Part shown: piece by piece, positions 1-8,208 of the stretch | Layout of the letters: every line of letters starts with the position of its first letter | Numbering within the stretch: position 1 is the stretch's first letter | NCBI RefSeq assembly: GCF_028649455.1 | Contig: NZ_JAQSIO010000001.1 | Span: 248,001 to 312,000, forward strand | Reading direction: 5' to 3' | Source of the DNA: Curvibacter microcysteis | GTDB taxonomy: Bacteria > Pseudomonadota > Gammaproteobacteria > Burkholderiales > Burkholderiaceae_C | Length of the DNA stretch: 64,000 bases | Position numbers and translations under genes: made by a program | Notes under the pieces: model-generated | The model's input: only the letters and a program-made list of their open reading frames with translations | Told to the model about the DNA's origin: nothing | Databases searched by the model: none

Positions 1-195
1 CCCGCCATGATTCAAACGCCGATGTTGGACGGTCTGTCCGAGGAGCGACTAGCCGGGATCATCGAGGGTATCCCATTGAAGCGCACAGGTACGACGCGAG
101 AAACCGCGGGCGCTTGTCTCTTCCTGGCCTCGGATCTGTCTGGCTTTGTCACAGGCGCCACGATTGATGTCAATGGTGGCACCCACATTCACTGA
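1..195 (+). CDS. SDR family oxidoreductase, C-terminal part (cut by window start)
   Basis: The frame is open from the first base and ends in TGA at 193-195. The 64 visible residues begin PAMIQTPM and end with ATIDVNGG, the usual C-terminal end of classical short-chain dehydrogenases, where the last strand reads 'G..i.vdGG'. The catalytic Tyr-x3-Lys and the Rossmann glycine motif lie outside the window, so cofactor and substrate cannot be judged. A small ABM-like gene starts 19 bases downstream, so the two are probably co-transcribed. Confidence 0.85.
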   Translation, partial: PAMIQTPMLDGLSEERLAGIIEGIPLKRTGTTRETAGACLFLASDLSGFVTGATIDVNGGTHIH

Positions 196-214
196 TGATT
201 TTTGGAGCGACATC

Positions 215-508
215 ATGATTTTGGAATTGGCAGACATCAAGATCTTGGCCGGTCAGCATCGTGCGTTTGAGCAGGCAGTGCACCAGGGCGTCGAGCTTGC
301 CATCTCGAAGGCCAAGGGCTTTCAACGCTATGAGTTGCGGCAGAGCCTGGAGACGCCCGAGCGCTACGCTTTGTTGATCCAATGGGATACCTTGGAGGAC
401 CACACCTTGGGGTTTCGGGGGTCGCCGGCCTACGCGACATGGCGGGGGCTCGTCGGGCAGTTCTTTGCTCAGCCGCCCTTCGTGGAGCATTTCTCTTTAT
501 CGCAATGA
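215..508 (+). CDS. Antibiotic biosynthesis monooxygenase (ABM) / dimeric alpha-beta barrel protein
   Basis: A 97-residue protein starting MILELADIKI. Its pattern fits the ABM/DABB fold: a first strand, a helix with an 'F..av..' motif, then 'GFQRYEL' and 'YALLIQWDTLEDH' with a C-terminal 'F..F..P.FVEHF' segment. Such proteins are small dimers that act as cofactor-free oxygenases or as accessory proteins of catabolic pathways. ATG at 215 is preferred because GGAG lies 8 bases upstream; a longer frame from 146 overlaps the SDR gene. Substrate unknown; it probably serves the same pathway as the upstream SDR. Confidence 0.7.
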   Translation: MILELADIKILAGQHRAFEQAVHQGVELAISKAKGFQRYELRQSLETPERYALLIQWDTLEDHTLGFRGSPAYATWRGLVGQFFAQPPFVEHFSLSQ

Positions 509-589
509 CAGGCAAACCCTTCCAACTTGCCCCGTGTCCTATTGGGCCGAATTGGAGCCTGCCATGTCAGCGAAACGTTGCTTGAGAAG

Positions 590-1489
590 ATGACTGTCAG
601 CCACGGTCAAGCCTCAACTTTGGCCAGCGTGGTACCCCTGATCGCCGTCCTCACGTTGATTTGGGGCACCAACTGGGTACTGTTTCCTTTGGCTGTAGAA
701 GAAGTCTCTGTTTGGACCTTTCGGGCCATCTGCTTGGGCGGGGCGGGACTGTTGCTACTGGGAGTGGCCCAGATGCGTGGCTTGTCGTTGGCGGTGCCTG
801 CACCTCAACGGCGTCCCTTGGTGTTCGCAGCGCTCGTTTATCTGGTGACCTGGAATGTGGGGAGTACCTATGCGTCGGTACTCATTCCTTCAGGCCAGGC
901 GGCTGTGCTCGGTTTCTCCATGCCGATTTGGGCTGCGTTGTTTTCTTGGCTTTTTGACTCGGCAAGGCCTTCTAGGCGGCTGCTCCTCAGCGTCGTGTTG
1001 ACTGGCACAGGCATCGCCATCCTGGCCATCAAGGCTCGACACAGTTATGCCTCTGCACCCCTGGGCTTCGCACTTGGCATCGGCGCTGGCATGGGTTGGG
1101 CCGCTGGCACGCTCATGCTCAAGCGTGCTCAGATCACTGTGCCGCCGATCGTTTCGACCGGGTGGCAGCTGGTCGCTGGGGCCCTGCCCTTGACGGCTGT
1201 GGCGCTGTGCCAGGGCAGCCGCGAGTGGTTCATACCGTCATGGAGCAGTGTTCTGGTCATCGGCTACATCACCTTGGTCCCGATGGCTTTGGGCAATGTG
1301 ACGTGGTTTTCCATCGTCCACAGGGTCCCCGCCAATCTGTCGGGTTTGTCAACGGTTGCCGTGCCCATGCTTGCAATGGTGACGGGCTCTGTGGCACGGC
1401 AAGAGCCTTTAGGTTGGCCAGAGCTGAGCGCTATGCTGTGTTGCGGCCTTGCTCTGGCTTTGGCTTTGTTTCGGCCCTGGAGAGTCTGA
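590..1489 (+). CDS. EamA/DMT family transporter
   Basis: A 299-residue membrane protein with ten hydrophobic segments in two repeats, the layout of the drug/metabolite transporter superfamily (two EamA domains). The first repeat begins 'LTLIWGTNWV', typical of EamA helix 1, and the second begins at about residue 155 ('ALGIGAGMGWAAGTLMLKR'). Members usually export metabolites or amino acids. ATG 590 gives the usual family length; the frame stays open to 527, so a longer start is possible. It follows the ABM-like gene by about 80 bases on the same strand. Substrate unknown. Confidence 0.85.
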   Translation: MTVSHGQASTLASVVPLIAVLTLIWGTNWVLFPLAVEEVSVWTFRAICLGGAGLLLLGVAQMRGLSLAVPAPQRRPLVFAALVYLVTWNVGSTYASVLIPSGQAAVLGFSMPIWAALFSWLFDSARPSRRLLLSVVLTGTGIAILAIKARHSYASAPLGFALGIGAGMGWAAGTLMLKRAQITVPPIVSTGWQLVAGALPLTAVALCQGSREWFIPSWSSVLVIGYITLVPMALGNVTWFSIVHRVPANLSGLSTVAVPMLAMVTGSVARQEPLGWPELSAMLCCGLALALALFRPWRV

Positions 1490-1798
1490 TCTTGACCGAG
1501 CCAAGTGGCCCCGAATCACCTTGCAAGGACACAGCTTCATCAGGCGCTCAAACAGATTGCTGCGAGAGGCATTGATCCCTTGATTGAGCACCAGTTCAGA
1601 GGGTCTCTTTCCAATTGATGCCTGACGGCATCGGTTTCCCGCGATGCCGGATTCACCCAGACTTGTCGCTGCGATCCTTTGCGACCCATGTGAAGGTGTC
1701 GGAAATCCGTCAGTCGGTGAGTCTCGCGCGCAACTGCCCCTTCATTGACCCTCTTGGCGGGGGATGAAGCTAATCTACTTAGAGCGCTTTGACGCACA
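1490..1798. other. Intergenic region without recognised gene
   Basis: Lies between convergent genes (the EamA gene on + and a LysR gene on -). Short open frames are present but show no family signature. I see no convincing terminator hairpin or repeat. Confidence 0.5.
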
Positions 1799-2677
1799 CT
1801 ATTTCATAGTGGTCTGCATGATGTGTTGCAGCACGGGTAAAAACAAGGGGTCAGACTTTTTGGCGACGGTCACAAGACCAAAACGGGCTTTGGTTTTCAA
1901 AGCAGGCCAGACCGGCAACTCATGCAGATGGGGCGCACTCGCTCGGATGGCCAGCAGGACGGCATCGGTGTCCTCCGTTACCCGAATCAGGTGGCTGATC
2001 TCGTCGCTGGTGAGCTTCACCAGCACCTCAGGATGGGCCTCTTCGCCGTACCTCTCAACCAGGATTCGGGCGGTTTCTTCGCTCAGTGGTGTGGAGCAGA
2101 CAGGGTAATTCGCCAACTGCTCGAAGCTAATTCGGTCGCGGAGTGCCAGCGGGTGCTCAGGACGGCACATGAAAACGCCGTCCATTTCGACAATCTGTGT
2201 CACTTTGAGGTCCGGTGCTGGCCTCAGCAGGCGAATGTCTACGATCAAGGCGTCAAGTTGCCGGTCCCGCAGCATCTGGGCCAGGTGCAAGGTGTTCGCC
2301 CGCACGATGTCGAGGTGAAAGCGTGGGTAATGCTGACTGAAGTGAGACAGGATGGCGGTGCTGAGCATAGCCCCAGGCCCAGAGCTCAGCCCAATCCGGA
2401 TTCGCCCACTGTCCTCGGCGCTGAGTGAACGGCCACAGTGTTTGAGTTGTTCTGCTTCTTCGACCAGGGTCTGACTGCGGGTCAGCACCTCCGTCCCAAA
2501 TGGGGTTAGCTCGATGCGTTTGCCCATGCGGTCAAACAGCAACTGGCCCAGTTCGTCCTCCAACGCCTTGATGCTGCGGCTCAGGGCGGGCTGGGTCATG
2601 CAGAGCCGCTCGGAGGCGCGAGCAAAAGAACCAAGTCGGGCCAGTTCAATGAAGTGACGTAGTTGCACCAGGGTCAT
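1799..2677 (-). CDS. LysR family transcriptional regulator
   Basis: A 292-residue LTTR. The N-terminal winged helix-turn-helix is clear ('LRHFIELARLGSFARASERL', then 'TQPALSRSIKALEDELG'), followed by a linker helix and a periplasmic-binding-like effector domain from about residue 90. It is divergent from the Bug-type binding protein gene at 2790 with a 112-base gap, the classic arrangement in which an LTTR controls the neighbouring operon. The effector is unknown, but the target genes suggest a carboxylate or an N-acyl/amide compound. Confidence 0.92.
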   Translation of the reverse strand: MTLVQLRHFIELARLGSFARASERLCMTQPALSRSIKALEDELGQLLFDRMGKRIELTPFGTEVLTRSQTLVEEAEQLKHCGRSLSAEDSGRIRIGLSSGPGAMLSTAILSHFSQHYPRFHLDIVRANTLHLAQMLRDRQLDALIVDIRLLRPAPDLKVTQIVEMDGVFMCRPEHPLALRDRISFEQLANYPVCSTPLSEETARILVERYGEEAHPEVLVKLTSDEISHLIRVTEDTDAVLLAIRASAPHLHELPVWPALKTKARFGLVTVAKKSDPLFLPVLQHIMQTTMK

Positions 2678-2789
2678 GGGTGTGTCATGAGTTTTAGATC
2701 ATGATTATGTTGCCAACAATGCATTGGACTGCGATTGCCGTGGCTTCTACGATGAACTTCATGTTTTTCATCCTTTCCTGGAGCGTGTC
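2678..2789. promoter_or_regulatory. Divergent promoter region with candidate LysR site
   Basis: Shared control region between the LysR gene and the Bug/M20 operon. It holds the palindrome ATCATGAT at 2698-2705 inside an AT-richer stretch with T-N11-A-type spacing, as LysR proteins prefer. The site is inferred from position and symmetry only. Confidence 0.4.
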
Positions 2790-3776
2790 ATGAAGCGATC
2801 GTTCAAAGCGTTGTCTGGTGTGCTGGTCGGTTTGGTGCTGAGCGGTGCTGTCTGGGCCGAGGGGTTTCCGGCCAAGCCAGTGACTTTGATGGTGCCTTAT
2901 CCCGCGGGGGGCGTGTCTGACGTCATTGCCAGAAGCCTCAACACGGTACTGGCTAAATACCTGGGGCAGCCTGTGCTGGTGGAGAACTTAGGAGGCGCCA
3001 GTGGGGGCATTGCCGCTCAGAAAGTACTGAACAACCCGGCAGATGGCTATACCGTTTTCCAAGGCTCACCCAATGAATTGATCTTGGCCCCGCTGTCGAA
3101 CACCGCGGTCAAGTACAAGCCCCAAGACTTCCGGTTGGTGCAGATGATCACCATCAACCCCTTGGTGATGTTGGCGCGCAAAGACCTGCCGGCCTCCAAC
3201 GGGGATGAATTGCTAGCGTATGCCAAGAAGTCTGCGGCAGAGGGCAAGCCCATGACCTACGCGAGCGTCGGCCCTGGGTCGCTTTACCACCTGTTAGGAG
3301 AACACATGGCCCAGGTTACGGGTGTGGCAATGACCCACATTCCATACAAAGGGGGGGCACCTGCGGTTCAGGACCTGATGGGGGGACAAGTGGACATCTT
3401 CATGACGCCCTATGGAAAGGGTCAAGTGCAGATGGTGGAAGATGGCAAGCTCAAGGCGCCTGCTGTGCTGTCGGCTGAACGCCAGGAACTCTTCAAAAAG
3501 GTGCCGACGCTCAACGAGAGCAAGGCCCTGAGGGGCTTCGTTTTTGAAACTTGGGCAGGTTACTTTGTTCGCAAAGACACACCTGAGCCGGTCGTGCAAG
3601 CATTGCACAAGGCATTGAGCGAAGTCGCCAACGACCCCACGGTGCGTCAAGCGTTGGAGGCTCAAGCCATGATCGTGCCGCAGCCGCAGCCGTTAGCGGC
3701 ATTGAGCAAGCTTTACACCGACAACACGGCCAAGTATCAGGGCATCGCTAAGTCGATGAATCTGCAGCCTCAATAA
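2790..3776 (+). CDS. Bug family (TctC-like) tripartite tricarboxylate transporter substrate-binding protein
   Basis: A 328-residue periplasmic binding protein. It starts with a signal peptide (MKRSFKALSGVLVGLVLSGAVWA, probable cut after AWA) followed by 'FPAKPVTLMVPYPAGGVSDVIAR', the Bug-family signature. Later motifs 'HIPYKGGAPAVQDLMGGQVD' and 'TLNES' also fit. ATG 2790 is chosen because GGAG stands about 7 bases upstream; the upstream extension to 2724 would spoil the signal peptide. No TctA/TctB membrane genes are nearby, as is usual for orphan Bug proteins of Burkholderiales. An amidohydrolase gene follows after 11 bases, so the ligand may be that enzyme's substrate. Confidence 0.9.
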   Translation: MKRSFKALSGVLVGLVLSGAVWAEGFPAKPVTLMVPYPAGGVSDVIARSLNTVLAKYLGQPVLVENLGGASGGIAAQKVLNNPADGYTVFQGSPNELILAPLSNTAVKYKPQDFRLVQMITINPLVMLARKDLPASNGDELLAYAKKSAAEGKPMTYASVGPGSLYHLLGEHMAQVTGVAMTHIPYKGGAPAVQDLMGGQVDIFMTPYGKGQVQMVEDGKLKAPAVLSAERQELFKKVPTLNESKALRGFVFETWAGYFVRKDTPEPVVQALHKALSEVANDPTVRQALEAQAMIVPQPQPLAALSKLYTDNTAKYQGIAKSMNLQPQ

Positions 3777-3787
3777 AGACTTCACAT

Positions 3788-4987
3788 ATGCATGACTCCA
3801 TTTACCTTGGTCACTCTTTGACAGAGCGAGTCGGTGAGTTCATTCGACTGCGCAGGGACATCCATGCGCAGCCTGAACTAGCCTTTGAGGAGCATCAGAC
3901 GAGCGCTTTAGTGGCAAGTAAATTGAAGGCCTGGGGCTACGAGGTCGAGACTGGGCTGGGCCGCACCGGCGTGGTCGGTACATTGCGGCGAGGTCGTGGT
4001 CAGCGTTCCCTCGGCCTGCGGGCAGACATGGATGCCCTGCCGATTGCTGAAGCCAGTGGCTTACCCTGGGCTAGTCAGAGAGCGGGTCTTATGCATGCCT
4101 GTGGTCATGATGGCCACACCGCCACGCTCTTGGCTGCCGCCCGCTTGATCGCCGAGGATGTGTCCTTTGATGGCGTGCTTCACTTGATCTTTCAGCCCGC
4201 AGAAGAGGGCGCAGGCGGCGCTGTCCAAATGATGGCCGATGGCTTGTTTGAGCGATTTCCTTGTGATGCGGTCTTTGCCCTGCACAACATGCCAGGCATC
4301 GAGAGCGGGCGCTTTGTATTCAGAAGCGGGCCTACGATGGCGTCCAGCGACAACGTCACCATCACGCTCAAGGGCATGGGGGGGCATGGAGCGTTTCCCC
4401 ATCAGACACGCGACACATTGGTTGCCGCTTCGTCCCTGGTCATGGCTTTGCAGACGGTGGTCTCGCGCAATGTGGATCCCCTCAAGACTGCAGTGGTCAC
4501 CGTGGGTGCCCTGCATTCAGGGCAAGCTAACAACGTGATTCCCGATGACGCCCAGCTTGAGCTCAGCATCCGAACGCTCGACGACGATGTGCGCAAGCTG
4601 GTTCGGAGACGAATCCATGATTTGGTGCAGTTGCAGGCTCAGAGCTATGGCGTGGAGGCAAGCATCGATTGGCGCGAGGGCTATGCAGTGCTCGTGAATT
4701 CCCCTGCTGAAACGGCTTTAGCGGTGGCGGTGGCGACCGATTTGCTGGGCCCCGAACGGGTGGATGCCAATGGTCCGATGTTTACCGCCAGCGAGGACTT
4801 TGCCTTCATGCTTCAAAAGGTGCCGGGTTGCTATTTGTTTGTCGGCAATGGGGGACCTGGTACACCTGGAGCGTGTGCGGTTCACAACCCCGGGTATGAC
4901 TTCAATGACGACATCATCGCGCCTGGCGCCGCCTTCTGGTGCCGCTTGGTACAGACTTACTTTCAGTCCGGCGCAGTGATTGGCTGA
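3788..4987 (+). CDS. M20 family amidohydrolase (hippurate hydrolase-like)
   Basis: A 399-residue M20D metallopeptidase/amidohydrolase. Metal-site motifs are intact: RADMDALP (78-85), HACGHDGHT (103-111), QPAEEG (136-141) and ASEDF near residue 346, with a dimerisation lid in between ('GHGAFPHQTRDTL'). The family cleaves N-acyl amino acids such as hippurate, N-acetyl amino acids or IAA-amino acid conjugates, using two metal ions. It forms a two-gene operon with the Bug binding protein and is probably controlled by the divergent LysR. The exact substrate cannot be read from sequence; an IAA-conjugate hydrolase role would fit the iac locus 18 kb away but is speculative. Confidence 0.9.
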   Translation: MHDSIYLGHSLTERVGEFIRLRRDIHAQPELAFEEHQTSALVASKLKAWGYEVETGLGRTGVVGTLRRGRGQRSLGLRADMDALPIAEASGLPWASQRAGLMHACGHDGHTATLLAAARLIAEDVSFDGVLHLIFQPAEEGAGGAVQMMADGLFERFPCDAVFALHNMPGIESGRFVFRSGPTMASSDNVTITLKGMGGHGAFPHQTRDTLVAASSLVMALQTVVSRNVDPLKTAVVTVGALHSGQANNVIPDDAQLELSIRTLDDDVRKLVRRRIHDLVQLQAQSYGVEASIDWREGYAVLVNSPAETALAVAVATDLLGPERVDANGPMFTASEDFAFMLQKVPGCYLFVGNGGPGTPGACAVHNPGYDFNDDIIAPGAAFWCRLVQTYFQSGAVIG

Positions 4988-5562
4988 GCGGATCCTCCGC
5001 TGCGGTACACGCCTACAGCGTCTGCATGCTGCATGCCATGCCTTTCCATGGGGGAGCAATCAGGAACACGGCGCTTTGGGAGGGCTTAAGCCAGCAGTCA
5101 AATCAGATGGCAAAGCGTGGCTTGAGAGGCCCCGCCATGGTCGACTGGGGGCTCCCCGCTCGATCATGAGTTCCCTTCGCCCAGGGATGGACCTTGAGTC
5201 AACGTGAAGTTAGCGGCTCAGAGGGGGTGAGGTCGCATCTTGCGTTGGCGATCAGCCATCAGGTGCACCGTTCGCGCTACCGCTCAAACTTCAGGGTCAG
5301 CGCGACGGCTGTCAAAGCCCGCAGGCGCAGCGAAGACAATGTGCCGGAACGGTCGGCACCTCGGTTCAGTTTCGAGCTCAAAAGTCCCCGCTGCTGTCGG
5401 CTGAGCGCGCCGATGGGTGCCGCCAGCTATCCCGTAAGGTCACCGTAGAAAGGGCTTAGGCCGGATTGGCTTCAGCCTCCGACGTGTTGAGGTACTGCGC
5501 TTTGCGCTTTGTTGATGACGTTCGCCGCAGCAAGGACATCCGTCAAAGTCAGTCAGGGACGG
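4988..5562. other. Intergenic region without recognised gene
   Basis: 575 bases between the amidohydrolase gene and a broken LysR gene. Short open frames have no recognisable domain and no ribosome-binding context. Given the three pseudogene fragments that follow, this may be eroded coding DNA, but I could match no part of it to a family. Confidence 0.45.
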
Positions 5563-5943
5563 TTAATCTTCATTGTGTTGCCACTTCGATCTCTCTTCCA
5601 AAAAGTCCAACAGGAGCGTCATGGGCCTTGAGGGGTAGCGTGTGGGCAAGTGCAATAGGAACATGGCGGTGGTCAGAAAGCCCAGACTTTCTGGTGACAG
5701 GGGCAGGGGCTCCAGAGCGCCTTGGTTCATAGCCTCCTGCACCATGTAATCGGGCATCAGCCCCACGCCCAGGCCCTGCAGCAAGGCGTCGCGCAAGAAA
5801 TAGAAGTTGGGGGACACCAAGCGCAGTCGGACATGGGCCCCTTCGGGTCCGCGCTCCGGCAGCAAGCCGGCCATTCGCAGTTTCTGGGCTGTCAGGGCCG
5901 AGCTGATCAGAGGCTGTCGCAGCAGGGCCTCGAGCCAGGGGAG
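5563..5943 (-). pseudogene. LysR regulator remnant (effector domain only)
   Basis: About 125 codons encode the C-terminal half of an LTTR effector domain: 'WLEALLRQP...', 'NFYFLRDALLQGLGVGLMPDYMV', 'LYPSR'-like 'LPTRYPSRPM' and a final 'LLDFL'. The DNA-binding N terminus is missing. Reading upstream on the minus strand, the frame hits a stop at 5944-5946, exactly where sequence similar to a different gene (fadB-like, plus strand) begins, so the gene was cut by a rearrangement. It has an ATG at 5872-5874 but no sign of expression. Confidence 0.8.
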
Positions 5944-5949
5944 TTAGTG

Positions 5950-6300
5950 GGTCACTTCGAGATGGAAATCAACAGCGTGATGCCTTCGGCGCCTCAAATC
6001 GGGGTTCCCTCAGTCAAACTCGGCTTGTTTCCGGGTTTTGACGGTACGGTCTGATTGGTCCGCATGGCCGGACCGGCAACCTCATGTGATTGGGTGGCCA
6101 TGGGCAAGCCTGCTAACGCTGCGACGACCTTGCAGGCGGGCATCGTGGATGACATGGTGCCTGCGGAGGGGTTGCTTGAGCGCGCCCTTGATGCGCTTTA
6201 CCGGGTGATGGCAGGGCGTGTCGACTGGAAGTCCAAGCAACAGATGAAGCGCGAGAAGTTAGTGATTCCAGACTCAGAGATCAACATTCGAGCCACTGTG
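5950..6300 (+). pseudogene. fadB/fadJ-like fragment (enoyl-CoA hydratase domain) with in-frame stop
   Basis: The translated frame reads 'APQIGVPSVKLGLFPGFDGTV', TGA at 6052-6054, then 'LVRMAGPA...CDWVAMGKPANAATTLQAGIVDDMVP' and 'DWKSKQQMKREKL'. This follows the hydratase-to-dehydrogenase stretch of multifunctional fatty-oxidation proteins (consensus 'PEVkLGLfPGfGGTVRLpRL...GkenrAe.Al..GaVDavV'). A single CGA-to-TGA change would explain the stop, since Arg is expected there. Both ends are missing: the left joins the LysR remnant, the right an IS5-type remnant. Confidence 0.8.
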
Positions 6301-6785
6301 CAAGCGGCGTGCGGCCCGTACGAGCCTGCTTTGCAGCCATTTGGCCGTTTGCAGGCTTACTCATACCTGCCCTCCCATCAAATCTCGACGCACCATCCAC
6401 AGGTTGGACCGCACGAACAGCGTACGCAACCGCTCGGTGCTCTTCGCCAAGCCTCGGTATCGCACCTTGGCGTGGCCGAACTAGCGCTTGATCACCCGAA
6501 ACGGGTGCTCAACCTTGGCCCAGGCGTTGGCCTTGATGCGCTCAATCTGCTCTGTCAGGCTTCAATCACTTGCGTTCGGTCCAGCAGCTTGCGCTTGCCG
6601 GGACGCATGACGCTGTTCCAGCACACACCTTCCTTGGCGTCTGGCCGTTTGCCAGCGCCCTGGCAACCGCCATCGCCCTACGCTTCGTTCTCCAGGCCGT
6701 GTAGCAGCGTGTTGACCTCCACCACGTCCTTGACGCTGTCCGCGTCACGGAGACCTACCGCCAGCTGAACTTCAGCGATGCGACG
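6301..6785 (-). pseudogene. IS5-family transposase remnant
   Basis: Minus-strand conceptual translation gives 'VNTLLHGLE', 'GDGG.QGAGKRPD', 'MRPGKRKLL', 'IKANAWAKVEHPFRVIKR', 'FGHAKVRYRGLAKSTERLRTLF' and 'SNLWMVRRDLM', ending in TGA at 6361-6363. This is the C-terminal third of an IS5-type DDE transposase. It is dead: TAG at 6481-6483 and at 6678-6680, with a frame change between them. The 5' part and clear terminal repeats are absent. The 60 bases after the stop probably belong to the element's 3' end. Confidence 0.85.
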
Positions 6786-7998
6786 TTCCATATGCGGCGC
6801 GAGAGGGACGGGGGCTGGTTACCAGTGCGTTCCCATGATTCCCAGCCACTTCCTCCGATTGCCTTGTTGAGCGCACCTTGAAGATGCCCACGATTCGGTG
6901 AAGGTTCTGGGACTGCTCGTTCAAAGCGCTTGAGGTGGCCGAGATCTCCTCGACGAAAGCGGAGTTTTGTTGAGTGGTTTGATCCATCAATTGCACGGCC
7001 TCACTGATTTGATCGATGTTGAGGCTCTGCTCTGCGGACGATTGGGCAATCTGTCGGGCCAATGTGGTCACCCGATCGACAGAGTCCTGAATTTCTTCAA
7101 CGATGGACTGAACCTGAAGACCCTGCCGGGCCCCTTCTCTGATGTCGGACACCGACAAGGCAATGACGGTTTTGATGTCCTGAGCGGCGGTGGCTGAACG
7201 CTGGGCCAATTGTCGGACTTCGGCCGCCACGACCGAGAACCCTCGCCCTTGCTCCCCGGCTCGGGCTGCCTCGACGGCGGCGTTCAATGCCAGGATATTG
7301 GTCTGAAAAGCGATGCCTTCGATCACACTGCTGATGTCGGCGATTCGTTCCGAGCTGTCACTCAGTTTGTCCAGCGTCTTCTTCATTTGGGTGGACGCGA
7401 CCTGGCCCTGTTGGGTGACTGCGCTGGTGCCTTCCGCCAGCCTGCTTGCGGCCTGGGCCCGCTCTGCGCTTGCTTTCACGGCCTCGGCGATGTGAGACAG
7501 GCTGGCCGACGTTTGCTCCAACGCAGCCGCTTGTTGTTCGGTTCTGGCGGACAGGTCCAGGTTGCCTGCGGAAATCTCTTGCGTGGCAAGGTGGACGCAT
7601 TCAGAAGCGGTACGGATGCGCAGCATGGCCTGTTCCAGACGCTCAAACAATTGGTCGAAGGCCCTGGCAGATGTTCCAAACTCGTCGGCCCGAGGGCTGT
7701 TGGAGCGCGTGGTCAGATCCAGGGAGTTGGTCAGCTCCTGGAACTTATTGCCCTGTCGGTGGAGTCCACCACAAATCACCTTGTGGAAGTGATGTCCTGC
7801 AAGCAGGCATACCAGCACGGTCAGCAGTGCTTGGGCCAGGCTCGTCGGATCTGCCCAACTGGGTTGGTCTGGACCCAGGGTTGCGTTGCCCGAAGCGTGC
7901 AGGGCGGCCTTGAGCAGCAGACCACCCAACTGGAGGAGCGCCAACAGTCCAAAGGTGAGGACGATCTTGGCGCGAATGCTCAATGTGAAAGAACTCAT
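6772..7998 (-). CDS. Short methyl-accepting chemotaxis protein
   Basis: A 408-residue chemoreceptor. Two hydrophobic helices near residues 10-30 and 57-75 enclose only about 25 periplasmic residues, so there is no normal sensor domain. A HAMP-like linker follows, then a full signalling domain with the conserved tip '[31 protein letters not shown]'. ATG 7998 is chosen; the frame also allows a TTG at 8055. There is no C-terminal CheR-binding pentapeptide. The last codons (6772-6785) run into the IS5 remnant, so the tail may have been altered by that insertion. The input signal could be sensed at the membrane or in the cytoplasm. Confidence 0.88.
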   Translation of the reverse strand: MSSFTLSIRAKIVLTFGLLALLQLGGLLLKAALHASGNATLGPDQPSWADPTSLAQALLTVLVCLLAGHHFHKVICGGLHRQGNKFQELTNSLDLTTRSNSPRADEFGTSARAFDQLFERLEQAMLRIRTASECVHLATQEISAGNLDLSARTEQQAAALEQTSASLSHIAEAVKASAERAQAASRLAEGTSAVTQQGQVASTQMKKTLDKLSDSSERIADISSVIEGIAFQTNILALNAAVEAARAGEQGRGFSVVAAEVRQLAQRSATAAQDIKTVIALSVSDIREGARQGLQVQSIVEEIQDSVDRVTTLARQIAQSSAEQSLNIDQISEAVQLMDQTTQQNSAFVEEISATSSALNEQSQNLHRIVGIFKVRSTRQSEEVAGNHGNALVTSPRPSRAAYGTSHR

Positions 7999-8208
7999 TT
8001 CCTGCGCTGCCTCGATTAAAGAACTCTTGGAGGAGGGCGACGGGTGGGGCCGCAAACCGTGAGATATGGCATGGGTGGGGTCAGCGGCGATGAGATCGAT
8101 GGGAGCCCGCGCCTGCTCGCCAGGGCTGTTGGGGCTGCCGCAGGCCTGGCGCCCGAGGTCCGAGGCGGGTGCGCTCGTACCTCGGGCGGAAGACGTCTGG
8201 CGCCAGAC

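Noticed and set aside
7210-8019. Plus-strand open frame opposite the short chemoreceptor
   Set aside because: No domain; the minus strand encodes the conserved chemoreceptor tip.
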